A DNA stretch of 64,000 bases, taken from assembly GCA_017307375.1 (NCBI GenBank), contig JAFKFH010000007.1, positions 372,001-436,000 of the forward strand. The letters are read 5' to 3'. Made by a program: the position numbers and the translations under genes. The notes below the pieces were generated by a model. The model worked only from the letters and a program-made list of their open reading frames with translations. It searched no databases and was not told the DNA's origin. Positions 17,212-26,162 of this stretch are shown in pieces; positions within the stretch are counted from its first letter, which is position 1; each line of letters begins with the position of its first letter. The stretch comes from Alphaproteobacteria bacterium. GTDB lineage: Bacteria; Pseudomonadota; Alphaproteobacteria; Ferrovibrionales; Ferrovibrionaceae.

Positions 17212-18249
17212 TTATTCTGAGGCCCTGTGATCGAAGAAGGAAGCGATTTCACCGCTGCCAGGGTCGCGCAGCAGCAGACGGGCGAGGCTCATCGCCTCGA
17301 TCGGTCTGAGGCCGTCGGCCACGGCAGGGGTAATGCCGGCTTGCGTGAATTGCAAGTTTGCCGCGTCGCCGGCGGCCAGCAGGCCGCCCAGGCGCCGGCT
17401 GGAATCGAGGCGGGTGGCGATCAGCCGCCGCAGCCCAAGTCCGGCGAAGGCCAAGGCGATCTCGGCGGCTTCCGCAGCGTCGCCGCCCGCGGGCATGACC
17501 AGGACCGGCTCGACCCCGGCGGCAATGAACTGGGCGAGCCGCGCCAGGTCTTCCCGGTCGAACGGATTCGTCGCCGGGCCGTCGATGAAGACGGCGCGAC
17601 CGAGCGATTCGCGCCGAACGATGTCGGCAAGTCCGTCCGGGTCGCTCGCGGTCTTGACCCGTACCCCCATGGCACGGCCGAGCAGGTCGAGCTGCTCGCC
17701 GGCACCGGCGCGTTGGCGATCGGCCGAAATCAGCAGGGTCGGCAGCTTGGCGATCACCGCCCGGGCCGCCAGCTTGGCAACCGTCGTCGTCTTGCCGGAT
17801 CCGGGCGCCCCGATCAGCATCATCGGCCGCGGCGGCGCGACGCCGAGACCGGCGAAGGCCAGCTGGGCGTCGAGGCCGGCGGCCAGGGCGGCGGTGGGCG
17901 AGGCCGCGGCAAACGGCGCGGCCGAGAGGGCGATGCGTTCGGTCAGCCTGGGGGGCACGCCGTGCCAGGCGAGGGTGGTGGCCAGCCGTTCGGCCAGGGC
18001 TGCGGCCGGCCGCAGCTCGGCTTCCGACAGCGCCGGCGGCGGCGTGGTGGTGGCGGGCTTGACCGGGGCGATGGCGGGTGGCGGGGCGGGTTCGTCGCCT
18101 GCCGGCTGGTCGGTCGCCGCGGTCACCTCGACCGAGCTGCCGTCGTGGCTGCGATAGGTCGCCAGGATGATCGCGTCGTCTCCCAGCGCCGCGCGCACCT
18201 GCGCCATCGCCTCCGGCACGGTCGCGGCCACGAAGGTGGAGAGGCGCAA
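17212..18249 (-). CDS. flhF: Flagellar biosynthesis GTPase FlhF (SRP-type)
   Basis: 345 residues. N-terminal B domain (MRLSTFVAATVPEAMAQVR) followed by a Pro-rich linker, N domain, and a C-terminal SRP-GTPase domain with P-loop LIGAPGSGKTTTVAKLA near 144 and QRAGAGEQLDLLGR near 180. G4 reads TRLDSSRRLGG. The G3 motif, usually DTAG, reads DGPATNPFD, a marked departure. FlhF specifies the site of flagellar assembly, usually at the pole. Located between flhA and flhG, the classic order. Confidence 0.9.
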   Translation of the reverse strand: MRLSTFVAATVPEAMAQVRAALGDDAIILATYRSHDGSSVEVTAATDQPAGDEPAPPPAIAPVKPATTTPPPALSEAELRPAAALAERLATTLAWHGVPPRLTERIALSAAPFAAASPTAALAAGLDAQLAFAGLGVAPPRPMMLIGAPGSGKTTTVAKLAARAVIAKLPTLLISADRQRAGAGEQLDLLGRAMGVRVKTASDPDGLADIVRRESLGRAVFIDGPATNPFDREDLARLAQFIAAGVEPVLVMPAGGDAAEAAEIALAFAGLGLRRLIATRLDSSRRLGGLLAAGDAANLQFTQAGITPAVADGLRPIEAMSLARLLLRDPGSGEIASFFDHRASE

Positions 18250-18287
18250 GGCCGCCGGCTCCTATCTATGCCGTGCCGGGCGCATCG

Positions 18288-20417
18288 TCAGATCTGCGCC
18301 AGGGTGCGCAGCCGCGCCTTCGGATGGATTTCGTTCTGCGACATGACGACGGTGGCCGGCCGGAAACGTTCGATGATCGAGCGCACATAAGGCCGGATCG
18401 CCGGGCTGGTCAACAGCACCGGCATATGGCCTTCCAGTGCAAGGCGTTCGTAGGTCTGGCGCACGCCGGTGATGAATTCCTGCAGCCGCGACGGCGCCAT
18501 GGCCAGCTGGCGCTCCTCGCCCTGGCCGACCAGGCTTTCGGCAAAGGCCTGCTCCCATTGCGGCGACAGGGTGACCAGCGGCACGTAGCCGTCGGGCGTG
18601 GTGTTGCCGTGGCTGATCTGCCGGGCGAGGCGGGCGCGCACATGCTCGGTGATCTGCATCAGGTTGTTGGTGTAGCCGCAGGCTTCCGAGATCGCTTCCA
18701 GGATGGTCGCCAGGTCGCGGATCGAGACGCGCTCGGCCAACAGGTTCTGCAGCACGCGCTGGATGCCGTTCACGGTAATGCGCGCCGGGACGAGATCGGC
18801 GATCAACTTCTGCGTCTCCTTCGGCAGTTCGTCCATCAGCTTCTGCGTCTCGGTGAACGAGAGCAGGTCGGCCATGTTGTCCTTGAGCACTTCGGTCAGA
18901 TGCGTGGTGATGACCGTGCCCGGATCGACGACGGTATAGCCGCGGAACAGCGCCTCCTCGCGCATCGATTCGTCGACCCACATCGCCGGCAGGCCGAAGG
19001 TCGGCTCGACCGTCTCCTCGCCGTCGAGCTGCATCGGCCCGCCGCGGGGATCCATCACCAGGAGCTTGCCGACCCGCAGGTCGCCGCGGCCGGCCTCGAC
19101 CTCCTTGACGCGGATGACATAGGCGTTGGATGCCAGCTGCATGTTGTCGAGGATGCGCACCGGCGGCATGATGAAGCCCATCTCGGTGGCAAGCTGGCGG
19201 CGCAGCGCCTTGATCTGGTCGGTCAGGCGGAAGCCGCGGGTGTCGTTGATCAGCGGCAGAAGGCCGAAGCCGAGTTCCAGCCGCAGTTCGTCGATGCGCA
19301 GCGCGGTGGTGATCGGTTCTTCCTGGGGCGCCGCCGTCTGGGCGGCGACCGCGGCAGCCTTTTCCGCCTCGGCCTCGGCCTTCTGCACCACCTGGCGCTT
19401 GGCAAGGTACCAGGACAGATAACCGGCGACGCCGGCCAGCACGATGAACGGGATCTTGGGCAGGCCGGGGAACAGCGCCATCACCCCCATCACACCGGCC
19501 GTCATCGCCAGGCCGCGGGGATAGTTGGTCAGCTGCTTGAACAGGGCCGAGTCGGGCGAACCCTCGACGCCCGCCTTCGACACCATGATGCCGGCGGCGG
19601 TCGAGATGATCAGCGCCGGGATCTGCGAGACCAGACCGTCGCCGACCGTCAGGATCATGTAGGTCTTTGCCGCTTCGGCGAACGGCAGCCCCTGCTGCAC
19701 GACGCCGATCAGCAGCCCGCCGATCAGGTTGACGGCGGTGATCAGCAGGCCGGCGACCGCGTCGCCGCGCACGAACTTCGCGGCACCGTCCATCGAACCG
19801 AAGAACGAGCTTTCTTCCTCGAGTTCCTTGCGGCGGCGCTTGGCCTCGCCCTCGTCGATCAGGCCGGCGCCGAGATCGGCGTCGATCGCCATCTGCTTGC
19901 CGGGCATCGCGTCGAGGGTGAAACGCGCCGCGACCTCGGCGATGCGCCCCGAACCCTTGGTGATGACGACGAAGTTGATGATGACGAGAATCGAGAAGAC
20001 GATCGCGCCGATGACCAGGTTGCCGGCCATGACGAATTCGCCGAAGGCCTGGATCACCTCGCCGGCGGCGTCCGGCCCCTCGTGGCCGTTGCCGAGGATG
20101 ATGCGCGTGGTGGCGACGTTCAGCGACAGGCGCAGCATCGTGGTGATCAGCAGGATCACCGGGAACGCCGTCAGCTCCAGCGGCCGCTTGATGAACATGA
20201 CCGTCATCAGCACGACGATCGAGATGGTGATCGAGAAGGCCAGCGCCACGTCCAGCAGCCAGACCGGCATCGGCAGGATCAGCACCGACAGGATCGCGAC
20301 GACCCCGCCAGCCAGGAACATGTCGCCGTATTGCGACAGCTTGCCGGCCCGGCCGAACAGGGTTTGGGCCAGGCCGGTCGTGCCGGGGCCGCCTGCGGTC
20401 TGGTCGGTCATCGCCAT
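18288..20417 (-). CDS. flhA: Flagellar export apparatus protein FlhA
   Basis: 709-residue core component of the flagellar type III export gate. The N-terminal half has about eight membrane helices and includes the conserved FHIPEP-type stretch around TTMLRLSLNVATTRIIL near 92 and GSGRIAEVAARFTLDAMPGK near 153. The C-terminal half (~360-709) is the cytoplasmic nonamer domain that docks chaperone-substrate complexes. Length is normal. GAGGG lies seven bases before the ATG at 20417; an ATG two codons later is also possible. Confidence 0.96.
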   Translation of the reverse strand: MAMTDQTAGGPGTTGLAQTLFGRAGKLSQYGDMFLAGGVVAILSVLILPMPVWLLDVALAFSITISIVVLMTVMFIKRPLELTAFPVILLITTMLRLSLNVATTRIILGNGHEGPDAAGEVIQAFGEFVMAGNLVIGAIVFSILVIINFVVITKGSGRIAEVAARFTLDAMPGKQMAIDADLGAGLIDEGEAKRRRKELEEESSFFGSMDGAAKFVRGDAVAGLLITAVNLIGGLLIGVVQQGLPFAEAAKTYMILTVGDGLVSQIPALIISTAAGIMVSKAGVEGSPDSALFKQLTNYPRGLAMTAGVMGVMALFPGLPKIPFIVLAGVAGYLSWYLAKRQVVQKAEAEAEKAAAVAAQTAAPQEEPITTALRIDELRLELGFGLLPLINDTRGFRLTDQIKALRRQLATEMGFIMPPVRILDNMQLASNAYVIRVKEVEAGRGDLRVGKLLVMDPRGGPMQLDGEETVEPTFGLPAMWVDESMREEALFRGYTVVDPGTVITTHLTEVLKDNMADLLSFTETQKLMDELPKETQKLIADLVPARITVNGIQRVLQNLLAERVSIRDLATILEAISEACGYTNNLMQITEHVRARLARQISHGNTTPDGYVPLVTLSPQWEQAFAESLVGQGEERQLAMAPSRLQEFITGVRQTYERLALEGHMPVLLTSPAIRPYVRSIIERFRPATVVMSQNEIHPKARLRTLAQI

Positions 20418-20442
20418 GTCGAGCCCTCAGCCATGCCCGGCG

Positions 20443-21813
20443 TCAGATCGCGGCCCGCTCCGGCTCGCGCGGCGGCGGGATCGCCACGCCCTCGTCCGAA
20501 TACTGCTTCAGCTTGTTGCGCAGCGTGCGGATCGAGATGCCGAGGATCGTCGCCGCATGGGTGCGGTTGCCGAGCGTATGGTTCAGCGTGTCGAGGATCA
20601 GGCTGCGCTCGACGTCGGCGACGGTGCGGCCGACCAGGGCCGGGCCCGCGCCTGCCGCGCCGGACCCGCCGGCCTCGGCATTCGCCGGCGCCTCGTGGCC
20701 TGCATCGATGCGGCTGCCGTCGGGCAGGCGGATGGCGTTGACGTCGATTTCCGGTCCGGTGGCGAGCAGCACGGCGCGATGCATCGTATTCTCCAGTTCG
20801 CGGACATTGCCCCGCCAGCGATGGCGCTTCAGCGCCACCACGGCATCGGCGGCGATCGGGCGTTCGGGGACGCCGTTGGCTTCGGCGAACTTGCGCACGA
20901 AATGCCGGGCCAGCAGCTCGATGTCCTCCGGCCGGTCGCGCAGCGCCGGGATGCGCAGGTTCAGGACGTTCAGGCGGAACAGCAGGTCCTCGCGGAACGC
21001 GCCGCGGGTGACTTCCTGGGCCAGGTCGCGGTTGGTCGTGGCGATCAGCCGGATGTCGACCTTGATCGGCCGGCTGCCGCCGATGCGGTCGATCTCGCGT
21101 TCCTGCAGCACGCGCAGCAGCTTGGCCTGCAGGCGGATGTCCATCTCGCCGATTTCGTCGAGCAGCAGGGTGCCGCCGTTGGCTTCCTCGAACTTGCCGA
21201 TGCGGCGGGCGACCGCGCCGGTGAAGGCACCCTTCTCATGGCCGAACAGTTCGGATTCCAGCAGCGCCTCGGGGATCGCGGCGCAGTTGATCGAGACGAA
21301 GGGCTTGTCGGCCCGCTGCGACTTCAGATGGATGTGGCGGGCCAGCACCTCCTTGCCGGTGCCGGATTCGCCGGTCACCAGGATCGAGGCGTTGGCCGGC
21401 GCGACCTGTTCGGCCAGCCGCACGATCTCGGCCATCCGCGGGTCGCGATGCAGCATCTGGTGGCTGTCGGCCGCGACGGCCTCGAGGACGGCGGCGATCA
21501 ATTCCGGCTCGGGCGGCAGCGGCAGGTATTCCTTGGCGCCGGCCCGGATCGCGGCCACGGCCATCCGCGCATCGGCGCCGACGCCGCAGGCGACCACCGG
21601 CAGGTTGATGCGCTCGGACTTCAGGCTGTCGACCAGCCGCCTGATGTCGAGCCCGACGTCGATCAGGGCGACGTCCGCGCCGCGCCCGCCGCGCAGCGCG
21701 TTGAGGCCGTCGTCGATCGATTCGGCGATCTGGACCTTGGCGCCGCGCGCCATCGCGATCTTCGACGCCGCGCCGATCTGGCCGTTCAGGTTTCCGATGA
21801 TCAGGACCCGCAT
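20443..21813 (-). CDS. flbD: Sigma-54-dependent flagellar regulator FlbD
   Basis: 456-residue NtrC-type activator. The N-terminal ~115 residues form a receiver-like domain that lacks the usual acidic pocket (MRVLIIGNLNGQIG at the start), as in Caulobacter FlbD. The AAA+ domain has Walker A VTGESGTGKE near 146, the sigma-54 contact loop GAFTGA near 194 and Walker B GGTLLLDEIGEMD. A Fis-type HTH near 415 has TLRNKLKQY. It should activate late flagellar operons with RpoN; a sigma-54 promoter lies before fliK in this window. Its place after fliN matches the Caulobacter fliF-fliG-flbE-fliN-flbD order. Confidence 0.92.
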   Translation of the reverse strand: MRVLIIGNLNGQIGAASKIAMARGAKVQIAESIDDGLNALRGGRGADVALIDVGLDIRRLVDSLKSERINLPVVACGVGADARMAVAAIRAGAKEYLPLPPEPELIAAVLEAVAADSHQMLHRDPRMAEIVRLAEQVAPANASILVTGESGTGKEVLARHIHLKSQRADKPFVSINCAAIPEALLESELFGHEKGAFTGAVARRIGKFEEANGGTLLLDEIGEMDIRLQAKLLRVLQEREIDRIGGSRPIKVDIRLIATTNRDLAQEVTRGAFREDLLFRLNVLNLRIPALRDRPEDIELLARHFVRKFAEANGVPERPIAADAVVALKRHRWRGNVRELENTMHRAVLLATGPEIDVNAIRLPDGSRIDAGHEAPANAEAGGSGAAGAGPALVGRTVADVERSLILDTLNHTLGNRTHAATILGISIRTLRNKLKQYSDEGVAIPPPREPERAAI

Positions 21814-21842
21814 GACGCGCCTGCCTCCACTCGATCAGGCCG

Positions 21843-22178
21843 TCACGAACGGCCGCTCTTGATGATTTCCGTCATGGTCACGCCCAGCCGGTCCTCGACC
21901 ACCACCACCTCGCCGCGCGCGACCAGCCGGTTGTTGACGTAGATGTCGATCGCCTCGCCGACCTTGCGGTCCAGTTCGATCACCGTGCCGCGGCCGAGCT
22001 TGAGCAGCTGGCTGACCTGCATCGTCGATTTGCCGAGCACCGCCGAGACGTTGACGGGAATGTCGAACACCGGTTCGAGATCCTGCGCGACACGTGCTGC
22101 ATTGGGATCTTCGTCGAGATCCTCGTCGCCCTGGCTCCGGCCGAGATCCTGCAGATCGAGATCGTCATCATTGGCCAT
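21843..22178 (-). CDS. fliN: Flagellar motor switch protein FliN
   Basis: 111 residues: an acidic N-terminal tail (about 40 residues rich in Asp/Glu) and a SpoA/CheC-like domain with VFDIPVNVSAVLGKSTM and LLKLGRGTVIELDRKVGE, ending in VVVEDRLGVTMTEII. Part of the cytoplasmic C-ring that binds CheY-P and the export machinery. Standard size. It lies 32 bp after fliH and 29 bp before flbD. Confidence 0.95.
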   Translation of the reverse strand: MANDDDLDLQDLGRSQGDEDLDEDPNAARVAQDLEPVFDIPVNVSAVLGKSTMQVSQLLKLGRGTVIELDRKVGEAIDIYVNNRLVARGEVVVVEDRLGVTMTEIIKSGRS

Positions 22179-22210
22179 GAGCAGCCTCCTTCCTGTCGCG
22201 CCCCGGCCGA

Positions 22211-22852
22211 TCAGCCGGGCGCGTTACTCGCAAGATAGCCGGCGACGGCGGCATCGATGCGCTCGGCAATCGTGTCGACCGAGCGTTCGACGCCCCCGGC
22301 GCCCCACTCGAGACGGCAGTCGCCCGGCGCCATGCCCGGGTCGGGGATCAGCTGAACCGTGCCGGCAAAGCCCTCCTGCGCCGCCAGCGCGTCGAGCCGC
22401 GGGGCCAGCGCGCCGGCGACCTGGTCGTTGACGCGCAGGGTGATCCGCGCCTCGTCGCGCAACTCGCCCAGCAGGTCGTGCAGCAGATGCTCGACACTGC
22501 GCTCGGCCGCGTTGCCGATCAGTCCCAGCGCCAGCCGCTTGGCCGCCGCGACCGCGATCTCGACCGCCTCGCGCCGCAGCGCCACGACACTGCGGCGATG
22601 TTCCTGGAAAATCTGGTCGAGATCGCCGCCGACACGATCGAGCAGGTCGGCCACCCGCGCCTCGATTTCGCCCTCGGCCTCGATCCGGCCACGCTGCAGG
22701 CCTTCGGCGAAGGCCATGTCGCGGGCCGCGGCCAGCTCGGCCGGGCCGTATTGCGGCTCGGGCGGCGGCGGCGGCTCGGCCCGCGCCTTCTTGCGGGCCA
22801 GCGTCTTGGCCGAGGCTTCGTCGAAGGGGTTGTCGAACTGGAACTTGGCCAT
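22211..22852 (-). CDS. fliH: Flagellar assembly protein FliH
   Basis: 213 residues from the ATG at 22852, which overlaps the fliG stop (TGATG). Begins [12 protein letters not shown], then has a Pro-rich stretch, a long helical region rich in Glu/Arg/Ala and a C-terminal globular part with SVDTIAERIDAAV. FliH regulates the export ATPase FliI and anchors it to FliN. Sequence conservation of FliH is low, but position between fliG and fliN and the helical architecture support it. Confidence 0.85.
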   Translation of the reverse strand: MAKFQFDNPFDEASAKTLARKKARAEPPPPPEPQYGPAELAAARDMAFAEGLQRGRIEAEGEIEARVADLLDRVGGDLDQIFQEHRRSVVALRREAVEIAVAAAKRLALGLIGNAAERSVEHLLHDLLGELRDEARITLRVNDQVAGALAPRLDALAAQEGFAGTVQLIPDPGMAPGDCRLEWGAGGVERSVDTIAERIDAAVAGYLASNAPG

Positions 22853-23874
22853 CAGTAGATCAGCTCGTCCTCGTCGTTGCCTTCGGACAGCACGATCTCG
22901 CCCTTGGCGGCGAGGTCCTTGGCGATGTTGACGATCTGGGCCTGCGATTCGTCGACTTCGCGCAGGCGCACCGGACCCATCGCCTCCATGTCCTCGCGCA
23001 TGATCTTGGCCGCGCGTTCCGACATGTTGGAGAAGAAGAGATCCTTGAGCTGGTCGGATGCGCCCTTCAGCGCCATGCCGAGCTTCGACTTCTCGACGAC
23101 GCGCAGCAGGACCTGCACGCCGGCCGGGTCGAGCTTGGACAGGTCGTCGAAGGTGAACATCAGCGCCTTGATGCGCTCGGCGGCGTCGCGGTTGCGCTCT
23201 TCCAGCGCGGCCATGAACCGGCTCTCGGTCGACCGGTCGAGGCTGTTGAAGATTTCGGCCATCAACTCGTGGCTGTCGCGGCGGTTGGTGCGCGCCAGGT
23301 TCGACATGAATTCGACGCGCAGGGTCTGCTCGACCTTGTCGAGCACTTCCTTCTGCACCGATTCCATGCGCAGCATGCGGGTGACGACTTCCATCGCGAA
23401 TTCTTCGGGCAGCGCCGCCAGCACGCGCGCCGCGTGGTCGGGCTTGATCTTCGACATCACGACCGCGACGGTCTGCGGGTATTCGTTCTTCAGAAAGGCC
23501 GCCAGGACCTGTTCGTTGACGTTGCCGAGCTTGTCCCACATCGTCCGGCCGGCGGGACCACGGATTTCCTCCATGATCATGTCGACGCGGTGCTGGGGCA
23601 GGGCCTTGGACAGCAGGCGCTCGGTGCTCTCGAAGGTGCCGACCAGGCCGCCGGTCGCCGAGAACATGTTGGCGAACTCGACGAACAGCCGCTCGACCAT
23701 GTCCGACGAGACCGAGCCCAGCGTCGACATGGTCTGCGAGATCTCCTTGATCTCGTCGTCGTTGAGCTTTTCCCAGATCTTGGCCGAATGCTCCTCGCCC
23801 AGCGCCAGCATCAGCATCGAGGCCTTTTCAGGCCCGCGCAGGGCGCGGAATTCGTCCTTGCCTTTTGCCGCCAT
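22852..23874 (-). CDS. fliG: Flagellar motor switch protein FliG
   Basis: 340-residue C-ring protein. N-terminal domain (binds FliF) has [18 protein letters not shown] near 17; middle domain has [18 protein letters not shown] near 131; the C-terminal torque helix region ([19 protein letters not shown] near 277) carries the charged residues that interact with the stator. Length and domain order are typical. Overlaps fliH by the TGATG junction and lies 12 bp after fliF. Confidence 0.96.
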   Translation of the reverse strand: MAAKGKDEFRALRGPEKASMLMLALGEEHSAKIWEKLNDDEIKEISQTMSTLGSVSSDMVERLFVEFANMFSATGGLVGTFESTERLLSKALPQHRVDMIMEEIRGPAGRTMWDKLGNVNEQVLAAFLKNEYPQTVAVVMSKIKPDHAARVLAALPEEFAMEVVTRMLRMESVQKEVLDKVEQTLRVEFMSNLARTNRRDSHELMAEIFNSLDRSTESRFMAALEERNRDAAERIKALMFTFDDLSKLDPAGVQVLLRVVEKSKLGMALKGASDQLKDLFFSNMSERAAKIMREDMEAMGPVRLREVDESQAQIVNIAKDLAAKGEIVLSEGNDEDELIY

Positions 23875-23886
23875 CGGAAGCCCCGC

Positions 23887-25572
23887 TTACTCCGCGTAGA
23901 GCCAGTTGCGCACGATCGCCACCGCTTCGTCCGGGTGTTTCTCGACGATCTCGCCGATCTTTTTCAGCGACGATGCCTTGACCTGCCCGTCGATGCGGGC
24001 GATGTCGATCATCTGTTCCAGGTTCGATTGCGCCTGGCCGATCAGGGCCGCGGCGTCGCCGCCCGGCGGCAGCTCGAACTCGCCGCCGGGACCGGTCAGC
24101 TGGGCCAGCCCGCCGGTGATGCCGCCCGGCACCGCCATGCCCGGCCCGAGATTGGCCGCCTGCGGCCCGGCCTCCTCCTCTTCCTTGGAGAAGCCGAGCA
24201 GGCGCATCAGGATCGGGCGCACGACCAGCAGCAGGACCAGGACGAACAGCAGGCCCAGCATCAGGTTGGTGCCCAGCCGGAACAGGTCGTCCTTGGTCAG
24301 CCCCATGAACAGCGCCTGTTCGGTCGGGGCGCCCATGTCCTCCATTTCGGTGAACGGCATCGAGACCACCTCGACCACGTCGCCGCGACGCTCGTCGAAG
24401 CCGACGGCCGAGCGGACCAGCTGGGTGAAGCGGCGCAGTTCTTCCTCCGAGCGCGGCCGGAAGGTGCGGGTGCCGTTCTCGCCCGGGGCCGAGGTGCCGT
24501 TGACCAGCACGGCGACCGACAGACGCCGGATCTGGCCGCCTTCGCGGACCTGGTTGCGGGTGGTCTTGGAGATCTCGTAGTTGATCGTCTCTTCGGTGCG
24601 GTTGCCCGACTGCTCGGACTGGGTGCCGCCGTTGCCCTGGTTTTCCGGCAGGTTCGACGAGACCGAGACGTTCTGCTGGCCTTCGGTGGTCTTGTTCTGC
24701 TCGTTGACGTTCTGGGTCGAGCGGACGACCTGGCCGTCGGGGTTGAATTCCTCGGAATTCGTGGTGACGCGGTCGTAGTCGATGTCGGCGGTGACCTCGG
24801 CCCGGACGTTGCCGATGCCGACCGAGCGTTCCAGCAGGCTCTCGATCGACTCGCGCAGCCGCTTTTCCTGCTGGCGGCGCAATTCGGTCATCCGCGCGAA
24901 TTCGGCAGTCTGGCCCTCGTCGGCCTCGCCCTGGCCGCCGGCGAGCAGGTTGCCGCGCTCGTCGACCACCGAGATGCGCGACGGCTTCAGGTCGGGGACG
25001 GCGGCGGCGACCAGGTTCTGGATCGCGCGCACCTGCGGGGTGTCGAGCCGGCCGCGCACCTTCAGAATGATCGAGGCCGAGGGGGGGCGCAGGTCGCGGG
25101 TGAAGACTTCGCGCCGCGGCAGCACGAGATGGACGCGGGCGGCCTGGACATTGTCGATCGAGCGGATCGAGCGGGCGAGTTCGCCTTCCAGTGCGCGGAC
25201 CTGGTTGATCTGCTGGACGAACGAGGTAGCGCCGAGCTGGTCGGACTTGTCGAACAGTTCGTAGCCGACCGAGCCGCCGGAGGGCAGGCCGGCCTGGGCC
25301 ATCGTCATCCGCAGCCGCTGTACCTGGGTTTCGGGAACGTAGATCTCGGTGCCGTTGTTGCCGATGCGATAGGGGACCTTGGCGGCATCGAGCCGCGTCG
25401 TGATCTGGCCGGCCTCGGTCAATTCGAGATTGCCGTAGAGCAGCGCCATCTGCGGCGCGGTGACCCGCACGCCGATGAACACGAAGAACCCGATCATCGC
25501 CGCGGCGACGAGGCCGATGATCCCGAGCCGGATGGGGCCGAGGCCCCGCAGCATTTCGATGAAACCGCCCAA
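23887..25572 (-). CDS. fliF: Flagellar MS-ring protein FliF
   Basis: 561 residues. Membrane helix near 15-40, periplasmic YscJ-like domain with LYGNLELTEAGQI and SVGYELFDKSDQLG, and a long Asn/Gln/Glu-rich loop (~270-330). A second membrane segment lies near 425-445 (LMLGLLFVLVLLLVVRP), followed by a cytoplasmic tail that binds FliG. The upstream end is a TTG codon preceded by AAGGGAG six bases away; an ATG six codons downstream is the alternative. First gene of a continuous nine-gene flagellar run down to 14730. Confidence 0.95.
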   Translation of the reverse strand: MGGFIEMLRGLGPIRLGIIGLVAAAMIGFFVFIGVRVTAPQMALLYGNLELTEAGQITTRLDAAKVPYRIGNNGTEIYVPETQVQRLRMTMAQAGLPSGGSVGYELFDKSDQLGATSFVQQINQVRALEGELARSIRSIDNVQAARVHLVLPRREVFTRDLRPPSASIILKVRGRLDTPQVRAIQNLVAAAVPDLKPSRISVVDERGNLLAGGQGEADEGQTAEFARMTELRRQQEKRLRESIESLLERSVGIGNVRAEVTADIDYDRVTTNSEEFNPDGQVVRSTQNVNEQNKTTEGQQNVSVSSNLPENQGNGGTQSEQSGNRTEETINYEISKTTRNQVREGGQIRRLSVAVLVNGTSAPGENGTRTFRPRSEEELRRFTQLVRSAVGFDERRGDVVEVVSMPFTEMEDMGAPTEQALFMGLTKDDLFRLGTNLMLGLLFVLVLLLVVRPILMRLLGFSKEEEEAGPQAANLGPGMAVPGGITGGLAQLTGPGGEFELPPGGDAAALIGQAQSNLEQMIDIARIDGQVKASSLKKIGEIVEKHPDEAVAIVRNWLYAE

Positions 25573-25692
25573 GGACCGCTCCCTTCAGCGAAACCTGGCC
25601 TCGAGCGCGAGAGATGCCGCGACATGCCTGTGGCATGGCCGGTCGGCTCTCCCCCACCCTTGAGGGCACCCTAGAGGGGGCGCGATGAACAG

Positions 25693-25719
25693 TTGGTTAA
25701 CGATACGGCAAAAATTGCC
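25693..25719 (-). promoter_or_regulatory. Candidate fliF control elements: CtrA half-site and a GGCAA-N3-TTGCC palindrome
   Basis: About 125 bp upstream of fliF, the minus strand reads TTAACCAA (25700-25693), 7/8 to the CtrA half-site TTAACCAT, inside GTTAAC. Eight bases away is the palindrome GGCAAAAATTGCC (25707-25719). In Caulobacter the fliF promoter is activated by CtrA and repressed by FlbD, so two elements side by side fit that scheme; this is inference. It is not a sigma-54 promoter: the GG and GC dinucleotides are too close. Confidence 0.45.
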
Positions 25720-25765
25720 TAGTGGCGAGGGCCGAACGCGGCGGAGGGCACCGCGCTTGCCGGAT

Positions 25766-25783
25766 CCGGGGCGTCAGCCCCGG
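25766..25783 (-). terminator. Hairpin overlapping the sciP stop codon
   Basis: CCGGGGC-GTCA-GCCCCGG is a perfect 7-bp stem with a 4-nt loop, and the sciP stop codon lies in the loop. No T-run follows on the minus strand, so an intrinsic terminator is doubtful; it may protect the 3' end or attenuate readthrough into fliF. Confidence 0.3.
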
Positions 25784-26076
25784 CCGATGGCTGCCGTCGT
25801 TGGACGATAGTGCTGAACGCGGGTGACGCGCAGGCCGGGCAGGCCGTGGCTGTCGATGGCGCGCTGCCAGGAAAGGAATTCCTCGATCGAGAGGGTGTAG
25901 CGCTTGCAGGCCTCGTCCAGGCTGATCAGCCCGCCGCGCACCGCCATCACCACCTCGGCCTTGCGCCGGATCACCCAGCGCTTGGTGTTCGGCGGCGGCA
26001 GATCCGCCTTGGTCATCGGCCGGCCTTCTGGCCCGATCACGCTCAATGGCGCCGCCTCATGTCCGCTACTCTGCAT
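25774..26076 (-). CDS. sciP: CtrA inhibitory protein SciP (DUF1153)
   Basis: 100-residue helix-turn-helix protein matching SciP/DUF1153: VIGPEGRPMTKADLPPP then TKRWVIRRKAEVVMAVRGG, LDEACKRYTLSIEEFLSWQ and a C-terminal RVTRVQHYRP. In Caulobacter SciP binds CtrA and blocks transcription from CtrA-activated promoters in swarmer cells. I use the ATG at 26076; a GTG lies one codon upstream. A GANTC site lies at 26082-26086 just before the start. Its position between the hook operon and fliF fits a feedback role on flagellar genes. Confidence 0.93.
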   Translation of the reverse strand: MQSSGHEAAPLSVIGPEGRPMTKADLPPPNTKRWVIRRKAEVVMAVRGGLISLDEACKRYTLSIEEFLSWQRAIDSHGLPGLRVTRVQHYRPTTAAIGRG

Positions 26077-26147
26077 CACGCGAGTCGTCCCCGGTCCCCG
26101 TCAGTCCCAACCTCAACTTTCGCGGGAAGGAAGGTAGCCCGATCGCT

Positions 26148-26162
26148 TTAAGAAAGGGCTAA
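26148..26162 (-). promoter_or_regulatory. Near-consensus CtrA box upstream of sciP
   Basis: The plus strand reads TTAA-GAAAGGG-CTAA; on the minus strand it is TTAG-N7-TTAA, one mismatch from the canonical CtrA box TTAA-N7-TTAA with correct seven-base spacing. It lies about 75-85 bp upstream of the sciP start. sciP is CtrA-activated in Caulobacter. The box abuts and partly overlaps the terminator hairpin of flgE. Confidence 0.5.

Noticed and set aside
18273-20741. Plus-strand open frame of over 800 codons opposite flhA
   Set aside because: Antisense to an unmistakable FlhA; no motif or plausible start context.
25707-25719. Palindrome GGCAAAAATTGCC read as a sigma-54 promoter of fliF
   Set aside because: The GG and GC dinucleotides are only eight bases apart instead of ten, so it does not fit -24/-12 geometry. 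Kept as a possible regulator site.
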